The notes beneath the pieces were generated by a model. It ran no database searches. It worked only from the letters and a program-made list of their open reading frames with translations, and was not told the origin of the DNA. The translations under genes and the position numbers were made by a program. Below are positions 1 through 8,680 of a stretch of 27,337 nucleotides of DNA, piece by piece (the stretch's first letter is position 1; the number at the start of each line of letters is the position of its first letter). Source of the stretch: CBDUBS01 sp965365445 (GTDB lineage: Bacteria; Bacteroidota; Rhodothermia; Rhodothermales; DASSAV01); assembly GCA_965365445.1 (NCBI GenBank), contig CBDUBS010000033.1, forward strand, positions 1 to 27,337, in the 5' to 3' direction.

Positions 1-637
1 GGTCCGGGTCGTCGGTGATTACCATGCCGCCGTCGCCGCCGGTAGTCATGTGCTTCGAGCCCTGGAAGCTGAACGAGGCCGCGTGCCCGATGGTCCCCAC
101 CAGGCGGCCCTTGTAAGTGGATAGCACGCACTCGGCATCGTCCTCGATGACGGTCAGGTTGTGCTCGAGGGCCAACGCCATGATCGGGTCGAAATCCACC
201 GGCAGGCCGAACACGCATACAGGAATGACGGCGCGGGTGAACTCGGTAATTTTCGCTTCGACGCTCGCCGGATTGATGTTGTACGTCGCCGGATCGCTGT
301 CGGCGAACACCGGGACGGCCCCGCACTGGACAACGACGAAAGCCGTGGCCGCCATGGTGCACGTCGGTACGATGACCTCGTCGCCCGGACCTGCGCCGGC
401 CGCCAGCAAACAGGAAAGCATCGTCCCGGAGCCCGAGTTGTGCGCGATGGCATAGCCCGCGCCGAATCGGTCGGCGAAGGCCTGTTCGAACCGTTTCAGC
501 ATTCCCGCCGACTCGCGGTTACCGAACCCGTCGTCCAGGACTTCGTTCATGTATCGCCGGTCCGCCTCCCCGCAGCGGTTGGCCGGCAAACGGGCGAACA
601 GGGAATCGGCGTCCTGAGTGGTAAGGGTCTCGATCAT
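1..637 (-). CDS. DegT/DnrJ/EryC1/StrS family PLP aminotransferase (partial, C-terminus beyond the left edge)
   Basis: This is a pyridoxal-phosphate aminotransferase of the DegT/DnrJ/EryC1/StrS fold, a family that usually aminates keto sugars using an amino-acid donor. Reading from the ATG at 637 gives 212 codons with no stop before the window ends. The visible part has the family's cofactor-binding layout: an NSGSGT stretch near residue 70, a PT-x-T-M-A-A-T stretch near 90, IEDDAE near 170, and SFQGSKHMTTGGDGG, where Lys195 is the expected PLP lysine. The start overlaps the stop of the upstream BNR lipoprotein gene as ATGA, which suggests translational coupling. An aminotransferase is unusual at the end of a glycan-degradation operon. 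Its substrate cannot be told from sequence; an inosose or keto-sugar amination is a guess. The family call is secure. Confidence 0.88.
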   Translation of the reverse strand, partial: MIETLTTQDADSLFARLPANRCGEADRRYMNEVLDDGFGNRESAGMLKRFEQAFADRFGAGYAIAHNSGSGTMLSCLLAAGAGPGDEVIVPTCTMAATAFVVVQCGAVPVFADSDPATYNINPASVEAKITEFTRAVIPVCVFGLPVDFDPIMALALEHNLTVIEDDAECVLSTYKGRLVGTIGHAASFSFQGSKHMTTGGDGGMVITDDPD

Positions 638-1923
638 GGGGTACGAACACCGGAATTGGCCCCCTGTATCGGGTTCCGGAATAGCCCATTGGGGCGGCTC
701 CAGTGGATGAGGGCGACATATACGCTGTTGTCGGCTCCGTAGCCCGCGGAAGTGGGCTGCATTCGTTCGGCCACGCTTACCAGCGTTGTCCGCTCGTCCA
801 GATGGGTTACGGCGAAATTGCCCAGCCGGGCGCCGCGCTCGGGGATGACCACGCGTTCCGTGGTTCGGATTACCCGCAGGCTTGCCGGGTCCACCTGAGC
901 CATGAAAAGCGGCGCACGGTGCCGGAAAACATGGTCGTTGTTGGCGCCGCGACGGGTATAGATGAGGAACAGGCCATCCGAATGAGCTGCCCAGTGGGCC
1001 TGCGTGTTGTAGGAGCCCAACTCGGAGCCGTCATCGAAACGCCACGGAACCGGCTCCCCATAGAACAGGCCGTCGTCGCTTACGGCGACATAGGCCCGGT
1101 CGTTGTTGCGAAGGGTGAGATAATACCTCCCTCCGAAAAAAGTCACCGAAGGTTCGCCCATCCCGCGCCCGGAAGAAACCGTATGCTCGGAGCCGTGGGT
1201 TACGTACACCAGCGAGTCGCCCACCAGCCTGACCCTGGCTACGGTTGAAACGTTCAGTTCGTCGTCTCCGGCGTGCTCGGCAGCCCGGACATAGTAGATC
1301 GGCAACAGGATGTCGCCGTCGGGCAGGTCGAGGCGCTGGGTGCATCCGGCGTTCGGGTTGAGCAGCCTCGCTCCCGAGCGGTCCCTCTCCGGGAAGGCCA
1401 CCATACGGGGCGGCGACCAGGTTCGGGCGGCAGGGTCGTATACGGTGTACCCCGTCCGTCTGCCGGTCTCCTTGTCGTCGCCGGGGAGGGTGAGGTCGTA
1501 CAGGAACAGCTTGCCCGTAGCCAGAAGCTCTCCGGAGGCCCGGTGCCAGCCCGGCACCAGATCGCTGATGGCCTGCTCGGTCGTGTCGCTCGTACGCTGC
1601 CGGGCCAGGTTCGGGATGCGTTGAGGCTGCGTCCACGTCTGCCCCCGGTCCGGGCTGTACGCAGCGTATACGTCGCCGTAATCGTCCACTCCCCGGGTGA
1701 AGTTTTCGGACATCGTCACCACGAGCGTCGGCGCGGGCTCCTGAATGACGCCAACGAAGGCTTGGGTCCATTGAAACCCCCGGGTGGAATCGAACCCGCT
1801 GCGCACTGTGACGCGCTCCAGACGGTAGTCGAGGGGAGAGGGGTTCTCGCTGCGGGAGAGCGCGCACCCGGCAAGCAGCAGCGGGGCAAACCATGCTAAA
1901 ACCCGGTAAAGGCGTTTGCTCAT
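634..1923 (-). CDS. BNR/Asp-box (sialidase-fold) lipoprotein
   Basis: A 429-residue protein with a lipoprotein signal: a hydrophobic segment ends in LLLAGC, with Cys20 as the lipidation site. One canonical Asp-box (S-x-D-x-G-x-x-W) is visible at residues 90-97 (SPDRGQTW), and the rest is rich in beta-strand-like repeats, consistent with a six-bladed sialidase-type propeller. The classical N-terminal F/Y-R-I-P motif of true sialidases is not evident, so it may be another exo-glycosidase or lyase on the same fold, or a binding protein. It would sit on the cell surface or in the periplasm. Its start overlaps the stop of the GH39-like gene by ATGA and its own stop overlaps the aminotransferase start the same way, so the three genes are tightly coupled. 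Confidence 0.8.
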   Translation of the reverse strand: MSKRLYRVLAWFAPLLLAGCALSRSENPSPLDYRLERVTVRSGFDSTRGFQWTQAFVGVIQEPAPTLVVTMSENFTRGVDDYGDVYAAYSPDRGQTWTQPQRIPNLARQRTSDTTEQAISDLVPGWHRASGELLATGKLFLYDLTLPGDDKETGRRTGYTVYDPAARTWSPPRMVAFPERDRSGARLLNPNAGCTQRLDLPDGDILLPIYYVRAAEHAGDDELNVSTVARVRLVGDSLVYVTHGSEHTVSSGRGMGEPSVTFFGGRYYLTLRNNDRAYVAVSDDGLFYGEPVPWRFDDGSELGSYNTQAHWAAHSDGLFLIYTRRGANNDHVFRHRAPLFMAQVDPASLRVIRTTERVVIPERGARLGNFAVTHLDERTTLVSVAERMQPTSAGYGADNSVYVALIHWSRPNGLFRNPIQGANSGVRTP

Positions 1924-3680
1924 CCTTCACTCCACGACAGCCGGTACAGAGAAACGCCGTATCGTGGCAACTGCACCCCGATCCGGGCGGCGCCCCGGTC
2001 GGTGGATAGGCGGTAGGGCGATTCGTACAGGCTCAACCGTCCTGCTTCGTTGAGCCGGTCGCGCAGGGAGTCGGAAAGCGTTTCGGGACGGCCGGCCTCT
2101 ACCCAGGCAGGGTACGGGTTGCTGTGCCGCTCGTCGATGCGGTAATGATGCACCAGCACCTGACGGGCGGGGAGGTGGTCCACTTCGAGCAGCACCTCTG
2201 TCGGTTCGGCCGATACATCGTCGTCGTGGTAGTTCCAGAGCAGGACCGACACCGTATCGTCGTCCCGTGACGCCATCGCGTCGATGTCGGGGCGGCCGCG
2301 TACGCTTTCGTCGAGCACCTCCCGCAGGGGCACGCCCGAGCCGGCTATGGTCAGCTCCCTTCCGGTCATCAACCCCAGCATCCGGAATCCATTCAGGATC
2401 GCCTTGCCTACGCCGTGGGTGGCAAGCTCCCGGAAGCCGGCAAAAGCCGGGCCCGGCTCGAACTGGAACGCCCATGAAAGCACGCCTTCCAGCCGCAGGT
2501 CGTAGTGCCGGGCCAGCTGGTTCAGCTTGTGATAGGCCGAGATCATGTAGGCGGGGTACAGAGAGCCCTGACGATACGCCCCTTCCGGTTTCATGGCAAT
2601 GCTGAAGGCCGCCGTTCCGTCCGGGTCGCTTTCGCCCAGGTATACCGGCAGTCCGGCCGCTTCCGGGAACTCCCGGATGATGGCAAAAGCGCGGTCCGTC
2701 CGTCCGATCTGGCGCTGCATGTTCATCTGCACCCGGCCATCCACCAGGGTGGGTTGGCCCTTGGTATGCACCGCCACGAAATCCAGCGGGCTGCCGGTGC
2801 GGCCGGTAGCGAAATTTTTCCCCCGCAGGGCGTGTTCCAGAAAGCCCCGCAGGTAGGTGGCGCCCTTCGGCGCATCCTGTCCGAGTTGGGGCGAGGTCGT
2901 GTGCGGGCCGCCGAAGCGGGCCGCCGGCAGCACGCCCTTTACCGCGTCGGCGGAGTAATCGTACAGCCGGAGGAACTCCTCCAGGTTTCCCTGCCAGAAC
3001 CCGATGTCCGGTTCATTCCAGGCTTCCCAGAGCCAGCTTTCCACCTCCTGCCGCCCATACCGCTCGGCCGCGTGCCGTGCGAAAGCGTCCACCAGAGCGG
3101 CCCACTTGCGGTAATCCTTCGGAGGGTGCGAAAACCCGACGTCGGCCACGTCCTGGTCGGGCCACTGCATCCGGTACGGCTCCGTTTTGACGCTCAGGGC
3201 CTGCGGCATGAATCCGAGTTCCACATACGGCCTGACGCCGTGCGCCCGGTACTGGTCGAACACCCGGTCTACATGGGTCCAATCGTACACCGGGGTTCCG
3301 TCGGGGCGCTCGGTGTAAGCGTTCGTAGGGGTGAACTTCAGCCCGCTGTGCGCCGGGTCGCCGGAGGTGAACAGGTGATGCGCGCGCAGGTACGGCGCTA
3401 CCGGGCTCAGGGCGCTCAGGTCGCCGAGCAACTTTCGCCCGTTCGGCGTATCGGCCCACAGCATTTCGTCGTGGCCGAAAAAGGCCCAGGCGTAGGAAAG
3501 AGGCGCCCCCTGTGCTGCAGCGTCCACCCGGATGTGCGTTTCTTCTCCTAACGACACCGCTCCGGCGTTCCGGACGGCCAGACCGGCCCCAAGCAGGGCG
3601 GCCGAGCCGGCTAGGAACTTCCGGCGGCTTATACCGGAGGAGCAGGCTTTGGCCGATCGGCCTTTATCGATATGATCCAT
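1920..3680 (-). CDS. GH39-like glycosidase (beta-xylosidase type), Tat-exported
   Basis: A 586-residue secreted glycosidase. The N-terminus carries a twin-arginine signal, S-R-R-K-F-L at residues 18-23 followed by a hydrophobic Ala/Gly/Leu stretch, so it should be exported folded. The (beta/alpha)8 barrel shows WNEP with Glu223 as the likely acid/base and YLGESDPDG with Glu350 as the likely nucleophile; this spacing is typical of clan GH-A families such as GH39. GH39 members include beta-xylosidases and alpha-L-iduronidases, so the product could be xylose or a uronic acid. The C-terminal third looks like a beta-sandwich. The ATG at 3680 is the only plausible start. An ATCGATAT motif overlaps codons 3-6. 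The gene follows susD after a 161-bp gap holding a strong hairpin, so it may have its own promoter. Confidence 0.82.
   Translation of the reverse strand: MDHIDKGRSAKACSSGISRRKFLAGSAALLGAGLAVRNAGAVSLGEETHIRVDAAAQGAPLSYAWAFFGHDEMLWADTPNGRKLLGDLSALSPVAPYLRAHHLFTSGDPAHSGLKFTPTNAYTERPDGTPVYDWTHVDRVFDQYRAHGVRPYVELGFMPQALSVKTEPYRMQWPDQDVADVGFSHPPKDYRKWAALVDAFARHAAERYGRQEVESWLWEAWNEPDIGFWQGNLEEFLRLYDYSADAVKGVLPAARFGGPHTTSPQLGQDAPKGATYLRGFLEHALRGKNFATGRTGSPLDFVAVHTKGQPTLVDGRVQMNMQRQIGRTDRAFAIIREFPEAAGLPVYLGESDPDGTAAFSIAMKPEGAYRQGSLYPAYMISAYHKLNQLARHYDLRLEGVLSWAFQFEPGPAFAGFRELATHGVGKAILNGFRMLGLMTGRELTIAGSGVPLREVLDESVRGRPDIDAMASRDDDTVSVLLWNYHDDDVSAEPTEVLLEVDHLPARQVLVHHYRIDERHSNPYPAWVEAGRPETLSDSLRDRLNEAGRLSLYESPYRLSTDRGAARIGVQLPRYGVSLYRLSWSEG
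3665..3672. promoter_or_regulatory. TATCGATA palindrome at the GH39 start (candidate operator)
   Basis: The perfect 8-bp palindrome TATCGATA lies over codons 3-6 of the GH39-like gene. It shares the core ATCGATA with the sites upstream of susC, the lyase gene and the first GntR gene. Because it lies inside coding sequence (…HIDK…), it may be coincidental, so it ranks as the weakest of the four ATCGATA sites. Confidence 0.3.
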
Positions 3681-3685
3681 GAAAT

Positions 3686-3706
3686 GGTTAATGAAGGCGG
3701 TTAATG
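3686..3706. repeat. Direct repeat GGTTAATG x2, upstream of the GH39 gene
   Basis: GGTTAATG occurs at 3686-3693 and again at 3699-3706, 13 bp apart. On the coding strand it reads CATTAACC twice, just before the ATG of the GH39-like gene. It could be a regulator-binding direct repeat or chance; nothing else supports a role. Confidence 0.3.
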
Positions 3707-3775
3707 CGATGTTACGTCATTCGGCGGACATTGCCGGGTCGTGGTCAACTATCCCGCTCGCTCCGGGGAGCAGAC

Positions 3776-3811
3776 GCCCCGCCCGGTCACCATGTCGTTG
3801 CCGGGCGGGGC
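3776..3811 (-). terminator. GC-rich hairpin between susD and the GH39 gene
   Basis: GCCCCGCCCGG at 3776-3786 pairs perfectly with CCGGGCGGGGC at 3801-3811, an 11-bp all-GC stem with a 14-nt loop. It starts about 30 nt after the susD stop. No T-tract follows on the minus strand, so it is not a textbook intrinsic terminator. It could act as a partial terminator or as a 3' stabiliser that raises susCD mRNA over the downstream genes. Confidence 0.55.
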
Positions 3812-3841
3812 CGTCCGCTATCGGAGATGTTTAATGATAAG

Positions 3842-5431
3842 CTACCGGGCGCCGGTGTCCCAGCCGGGGTTTTGCGTGAGCTCAGGGTTCCGGTCGATGG
3901 CATTCTGCGGAATCGGCATGAACCGGTACCGGGGCTCCAGCGGGAAGATTTCCTTGACGTAGGCCGTCTGCGAGGCGTTGTTTTGCCCCAGTTGCATGTG
4001 CGCCTCGAGGCGCTTCTTGAACCACGTCCAGTTACGGATGCTGTCGTACCAGCCCCAGCCTTCCATGATGAACTCCTTGCGCCGTTCCACGAACACCGAA
4101 TCCTTGAACTGGGCGTAGCTCAGGCCCGGCGTCAGGTCGGGCAGAGAAGCCCGGGAGCGTACGGTGTTGATGGCGGCATAGGCTTCCCCGGTGGGGGCTT
4201 TGGCCGCCTCGTTGGCGGCTTCCGCCAGCGAGAGCAGTACGTCGGCGTAGCGCAGCAGCACGAAGTTCTGGTTGTCGCCCGTACCGATGTCGATGTCGTC
4301 GATGTATTTCCAGACGGCCGGACCGTCCGTAACGTACCCGTCACCCTTTACGTTGTTCGGGTCGAAGCGGACGAGCTTGTTCGATCCGGCCAGGGTGCAC
4401 TCCATCACGAACTGCTGCATCCGCTGATCCGTTTTCTGGAACGACAGGAAATAGTCGAGTGTGGCATGGAAGTCGGAGAACTGCCTACGCCCCATGGTGC
4501 AGCCGCGCGGGGTCATCCAGCCGGAGAGGTTCATACGGGAATTGGTGCCCGTTATGCCGGTGAAGTCGAATACGATCTCGGCGTTGCGCTCTTCTTTATA
4601 GTACGGCCACAACCGACTCAGGCTTATCAGCTGGTATTGCCCGCTGCCCTGCACCTGCTTCAACAAATCAACTGCCTTCTGAAAGTCGGCGGTGCTGCCG
4701 ATGCTTTTGGCGACCATCGGGTTGCCGCTTTCGTCCAGGGCCAGGGCGCCACGGGTCATGTAGGTTTTGGCGAGCAGCGTCTGGGCCGCCCCCCTGGAGG
4801 CGCGGCCGATGTTCATACCGGTATAGGCGCTTTTCAGCGGCAGGATCGCCGCGGCTGCTTCGAGATCGGCGATGATGGCGGCATATACCTCGCTTTGCGG
4901 GGCCCGGGCAATGGTCAGGTTATCCAGGCCGCTTGTCGCTTCGAGCTTCAGGGGTACGTCCCCGAAAAGCTGCACCAGGTTGAAGTACGCCAGGGCGCGA
5001 AGGAACTTCGCTTCCCCGATGAGCCGGTCCCGAACGGCCGGGTTGAACGTCGCCCCCTCCAGGCCCTCGATGGTGGTGTTGGCCCTGTTGATGGCGAGGT
5101 AGAAGATCCGCCAGGCCCCATTCAGGTATTCATGTCCGGAGTCATGTCGGAACGCGTCCAGTTGTCCCTTCGGGTTTGTGCTATTTTGCCGGGTTGTCAC
5201 CGTTTCAGTCGGGGTCTCCAGCACGAACATAAAGTCTCTGCCGTACAGCGCAGTCGGGTCGATAAAGGTGGAGTAGATGCCGCTCACGGCGGATTCGCCG
5301 TCGAGTACGGTTTTGAAAAAATTTTCTGGAGCCACGAAGTCGTAAGGCTGTTCCTCCAGAAAGCCGTCATGGCACCCGGCGGCCAGCGCGAGGCCGAGGA
5401 GCAGGGTGAAAGTGCGGATGGATTGGCGCAT
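3842..5431 (-). CDS. susD: SusD/RagB family surface glycan-binding lipoprotein
   Basis: A 529-residue SusD-family protein that would bind oligosaccharides at the cell surface and cap the SusC channel. The signal peptide ends in LALAAGC, with Cys20 lipidated. The mature start, CHDGFLEEQP, is the usual SusD beginning, with acidic residues suited to lipoprotein surface export, followed by the PENFF…A-V-x-G-I-Y-S-T-F region. The C-terminal section has the family's NxVRxRA-like stretch (NTVRSRASLPDLT), ERRKEFIMEGWGWYDSIR and an ending rich in PIPQNAIDRNPELTQNPG. The start has GGAG seven bases ahead of the ATG. It lies 35 nt downstream of susC and is certainly its partner. The gene symbol marks the family; the substrate is unlikely to be starch. 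Confidence 0.95.
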   Translation of the reverse strand: MRQSIRTFTLLLGLALAAGCHDGFLEEQPYDFVAPENFFKTVLDGESAVSGIYSTFIDPTALYGRDFMFVLETPTETVTTRQNSTNPKGQLDAFRHDSGHEYLNGAWRIFYLAINRANTTIEGLEGATFNPAVRDRLIGEAKFLRALAYFNLVQLFGDVPLKLEATSGLDNLTIARAPQSEVYAAIIADLEAAAAILPLKSAYTGMNIGRASRGAAQTLLAKTYMTRGALALDESGNPMVAKSIGSTADFQKAVDLLKQVQGSGQYQLISLSRLWPYYKEERNAEIVFDFTGITGTNSRMNLSGWMTPRGCTMGRRQFSDFHATLDYFLSFQKTDQRMQQFVMECTLAGSNKLVRFDPNNVKGDGYVTDGPAVWKYIDDIDIGTGDNQNFVLLRYADVLLSLAEAANEAAKAPTGEAYAAINTVRSRASLPDLTPGLSYAQFKDSVFVERRKEFIMEGWGWYDSIRNWTWFKKRLEAHMQLGQNNASQTAYVKEIFPLEPRYRFMPIPQNAIDRNPELTQNPGWDTGAR

Positions 5432-5466
5432 GGATAGTCTCCGGTGGTATCGAATAGGGGAGTGGA

Positions 5467-8400
5467 TCAGAAGCCGAGGCTGACGCCCAGCGTGTACGAG
5501 CGGGCCACCGGGTAGGCCCAGTAATCCAGCCCGGCATTGATCGAGTTTTGCCCGTAGGTGTTCGTCTCGACGTTGAACCCGTCAAAATCGGTGATCGTGA
5601 ACGCGTTCTGGACGCTGAAGGAAAGCCGGGCCCGCTGCACCTGCGACCCGAGCACCCGTCGGGGCAGCCGGTACGCCAGCTCGATGTTGCGCGCCCGCAG
5701 GTACGATCCGCTGCGCAGGTGGGTGTCGTAATAATGGTCGCCGGGGGCTTCCCAGGTGGTTCCGAGTCGGGGCAGCCGTCCCCCGGGGTTGTCTACGCGC
5801 CAGTAGCTATCGTATACTTCCTGCGTGATGTTCTGCTGGGGAGTCGACCGCTCGAGTGTCGCCAGGGCGGTGCTAAGGATTTTGTTTCCCGCCACGCCCT
5901 GCACGAATACACTCAGTTCCAGTCCCTTGTATCCGATCCGGTTGTTCCATCCGAACAGGTACTTCGGGTGGGGACTGCCGAGCACCGTGCGGTCGTCGGC
6001 CGTTATCAGGCCGTCGCCATTGAGGTCCAGGAACCGGCGATCCCCCGGTTTGGCTGTCGCCTGGATAACCTTGACCGTGCCGTCCGCCAGCGTCGTGGTG
6101 TGGGCTTGCACTTCCTCGGCGCTCTGGAACAGGCCGTCGGTGCGGTACCCGAAGAACGCGCCGAGCGGTTGTCCTTCTTCCACCAGGCCGCCGGACCACT
6201 TACGCAGGTTGTCGGCCTGTTCTCCGAAGAACCGGGCGCTCTCTCCCAGTTCCACGACTTCGTTCTCGTTGTAGGAGAACGTGCCGTCGGTGCGCCAGTA
6301 CAAATCTCCATCGAGCACGTTGCCGCCGAGCGCCAGTTCGAAGCCCCGGTTATCCACATTGCCCATGTTTTGCAGGGCGGAACTGAAGCCGCTCTCGTAG
6401 GGAAGCTGGACGCGCAGCAGCAGGTCCGTGGTGTGCTTGTAGTAGTAGTCGGCCGTCAGGTCGAGCCGCCCGCCGAACAGGCCGATGTCGATGCCCGCAT
6501 CCACCTGCCGGGTTTTCTCCCAGGTGAGGCCCGGGTTGGCGATGCTCACCGGCACGTACCCGACGACCGGTACGTCGGCGCCGAAGCCGTAATCGACGGT
6601 GCCCAGCCGGGCCAGCGACTGGTAGGCCGGAATCTCCGGGTTGCCCGTGAGCCCGACGCTCGCCCGCAGTTTGAGATTCGAGAGCCACCCCACGTTTTGC
6701 AGGAAGGGTTCCTCCGAAACGCGCCAGGCCAGGGCGCCGGAGGGGAAAACGCCCCATTTGTCGTCGCCGAAGCGCGAGGACCCGTCCGCCCGGAACGTGA
6801 ACGTGAACAGGTACCGCTCCAGCAGCGTGTAGTTGGCCCGGCCCAGATAGGAAGCCATGGACCATTTGGAGCGTCCGGACCAGACGTTCGGGCCATTCTC
6901 CCTGGCCCCCGCCCCAATGTCGTTATAGCCGGTGGCGTCGGTCACGAATGCGCTGTTGTTGATGCCCTGGTTCTGCAGTTCCTGCACCTGCAACGTGTAC
7001 CCCACCACGGCATTGAGCCGGTGGTTGGCGTTGAAGGCGTGGTTGAAGGTCAGCGTGTTCTCGTTCAGGTAGTTCTGCCGGAAGAACGTCCGCGCCCAGG
7101 CATTGCCGCCGTTCTCGTTGCCCACACGTAGGCCGCGCGGCATATAGGTGTCGTAGTTCCGGTTGTCGATGTCGGCGCCGAGGCTGACGCGCAGCCGCAG
7201 GTTGCGGGCCACTTCGTACTCGCCCGCCACATTGCCCAGGAACCGGGTGGCCGTTACCTGATCGTCCAGCAAATCCCGCAGGGCAACCGGGTTTTCCAGG
7301 TCGAAGTCCGGGATGGCATCCCACGGCACGTCCTCGCGCTGCCGGATGTAGTTGCCCGCTTCGTCCTGGATGCCGAGCACCGGCAGCATCAGGATGGCTC
7401 CCTCGATGATGTTGTTGCCCTGGCCGTCGGTCGGCATCAGGTGGTTGCGCATCCGGCTGCCCGTCACGCTGGAGCTGAGTTTGAAGCGGCTGTTGATCTC
7501 GTGGTCGAGATTGGTGCGCAGGGATATGCGCTGGAAGCTGGTATTGCGAACGACGCCTTCCTGATTGAAGTACCCGCCCGAGACCGCAAACCGCGTTTGC
7601 GCGTTTCCACCGGATACGGCGAGGTTGTAGTCCTGCTGGGGCGCCGTCTGAAGGATTTCATCCTGCCAGTTGGTCGTCTGCAGGCTCGAAGCGTCGGTGA
7701 AGATGGTCGGCAAGCCCTGGGCGGCGGCCCATTCGTTGGCGAATGCGGCGTACTCCTGCGCGTCGAGCATGTCGTACCTGAAAATCGGCTCCTGCATCCC
7801 GATGTTCGAATCGAACGATACCTCCGTGCGCCCCTGCGATCCGCGTCGCGTGGTGATCAGGACGACGCCGTTAGCCCCTCGGGCTCCATAAATAGCGGTG
7901 GAGGATGCATCCTTGAGGATGTCGATGGATTCGATGTCGTCCGGGTTGAGGGCGGCCATCGGGTTCGTGGGCATACCGCCGGTATCGTTCGAGAGCGGAA
8001 TACCATCGATTACGTACAGCGGCTCGTTGCCGCCCGTGATGGAAGCGCCTCCACGCACCCGGATGGAAATACCCCGGCCGGGTGCGGCGGAGGTTTGCCG
8101 CACCTGCACCCCGGCGGCCCGCCCCTGAAGGGCCTGGTCCAGCGAGGATAGCGGCATCTCACGCAGTTCTTCGCCTCTTACGGAGGAAATGGAGCCGGTG
8201 AGGTCGGCGCGCCGCTGGGTGCCGTACCCTACCACGACGACCTCTTCCAGACCGAGCGCATCTTCCTCGATCCGCAGATCCTGTGTGGTTGTTCGTCCTG
8301 ACGCCACCTGCACGTTCTCGATCCGTGCCGTTTTATACCCCACGAACGACCCGAGGAGCGTATACGTACCCGGAGCAACGCTCTGTATGGTATACTCGCC

Positions 8401-8586
8401 GTCCAGGCCGGTGGATGTACCCTGCGTGGTGCCTTCGATGGCAACGTTCACGCCGGGCAACGGCTCTCCCGAACCGGCATCCCGTACGACGCCGGCGATG
8501 CTCCCGGTTTGCGCCGCCGCAGGCGCGACGCCAATTCCGAGACATAATAGGAGTCCGATGGCGGGCAGACTTGGGCTTCTGCGCAT
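5467..8586 (-). CDS. susC: SusC/RagA family TonB-linked outer-membrane transporter
   Basis: A 1039-residue TonB-dependent transporter for oligosaccharides. A signal peptide with cleavage near APAAA-Q (residue 25) is followed by a carboxypeptidase-regulatory-like domain at about 28-108, then the EEVVVVGYGT segment typical of SusC proteins (about 114-123), the plug with SIDILKDASSTAIYGARGANGV, and a 22-strand barrel ending in the aromatic motif YTLGVSLGF. The ATG at 8586 is preferred because GGGAGG lies nine bases upstream and the signal peptide then begins normally; an in-frame ATG at 8625 would add 13 residues. An AT-rich promoter region with two dyad motifs lies just upstream. Expression is probably under the locus regulator. 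Confidence 0.96.
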   Translation of the reverse strand: MRRSPSLPAIGLLLCLGIGVAPAAAQTGSIAGVVRDAGSGEPLPGVNVAIEGTTQGTSTGLDGEYTIQSVAPGTYTLLGSFVGYKTARIENVQVASGRTTTQDLRIEEDALGLEEVVVVGYGTQRRADLTGSISSVRGEELREMPLSSLDQALQGRAAGVQVRQTSAAPGRGISIRVRGGASITGGNEPLYVIDGIPLSNDTGGMPTNPMAALNPDDIESIDILKDASSTAIYGARGANGVVLITTRRGSQGRTEVSFDSNIGMQEPIFRYDMLDAQEYAAFANEWAAAQGLPTIFTDASSLQTTNWQDEILQTAPQQDYNLAVSGGNAQTRFAVSGGYFNQEGVVRNTSFQRISLRTNLDHEINSRFKLSSSVTGSRMRNHLMPTDGQGNNIIEGAILMLPVLGIQDEAGNYIRQREDVPWDAIPDFDLENPVALRDLLDDQVTATRFLGNVAGEYEVARNLRLRVSLGADIDNRNYDTYMPRGLRVGNENGGNAWARTFFRQNYLNENTLTFNHAFNANHRLNAVVGYTLQVQELQNQGINNSAFVTDATGYNDIGAGARENGPNVWSGRSKWSMASYLGRANYTLLERYLFTFTFRADGSSRFGDDKWGVFPSGALAWRVSEEPFLQNVGWLSNLKLRASVGLTGNPEIPAYQSLARLGTVDYGFGADVPVVGYVPVSIANPGLTWEKTRQVDAGIDIGLFGGRLDLTADYYYKHTTDLLLRVQLPYESGFSSALQNMGNVDNRGFELALGGNVLDGDLYWRTDGTFSYNENEVVELGESARFFGEQADNLRKWSGGLVEEGQPLGAFFGYRTDGLFQSAEEVQAHTTTLADGTVKVIQATAKPGDRRFLDLNGDGLITADDRTVLGSPHPKYLFGWNNRIGYKGLELSVFVQGVAGNKILSTALATLERSTPQQNITQEVYDSYWRVDNPGGRLPRLGTTWEAPGDHYYDTHLRSGSYLRARNIELAYRLPRRVLGSQVQRARLSFSVQNAFTITDFDGFNVETNTYGQNSINAGLDYWAYPVARSYTLGVSLGF

Positions 8587-8595
8587 GATGTTGAA

Positions 8596-8601
8596 CCTCC
8601 C
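8596..8601 (-). promoter_or_regulatory. Ribosome binding site GGGAGG of susC
   Basis: GGGAGG on the minus strand lies nine bases before the ATG at 8586. This is unusual in a locus where most genes lack a recognisable Shine-Dalgarno sequence, and it decides the susC start against the upstream in-frame ATG at 8625. Confidence 0.6.
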
Positions 8602-8642
8602 GGTTTTTTGTGCTTTCAGATACATGAGTGAAAGGGCGATAT

Positions 8643-8653
8643 TTATCGATAAT
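8643..8653. promoter_or_regulatory. Candidate operator TTATCGATAAT upstream of susC
   Basis: The 10-bp perfect palindrome TTATCGATAA lies about 57 bp upstream of the susC start, within the only AT-rich stretch of the region. It contains the 9-mer ATCGATAAT found exactly in two other promoter gaps of this locus. A GntR/FCD regulator encoded in the window is the obvious candidate binder, which is inference. Confidence 0.5.
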
Positions 8654-8662
8654 TTATAATGG

Positions 8663-8680
8663 TAATGTTACTAAACATTA
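8663..8680. promoter_or_regulatory. Perfect inverted repeat TAATGTT-N4-AACATTA upstream of susC
   Basis: Seven-base arms at 8663-8669 and 8674-8680 are exact reverse complements around the spacer ACTA. The element is AT-rich, sits 10 bp from the ATCGATAAT site and about 80-95 bp upstream of the susC start. It could be a second operator, for example for a different regulator, or part of the promoter. Confidence 0.45.

Noticed and set aside
3704..5437. A 577-codon open frame on the plus strand opposite susD
   Set aside because: It is an antisense open frame produced by GC-rich codon bias; its product has no recognisable domain, while the opposite strand encodes a complete SusD protein.
5548..7131. 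A 527-codon open frame on the plus strand opposite susC
   Set aside because: It mirrors the SusC coding sequence in another frame and carries no start signal or known motif.
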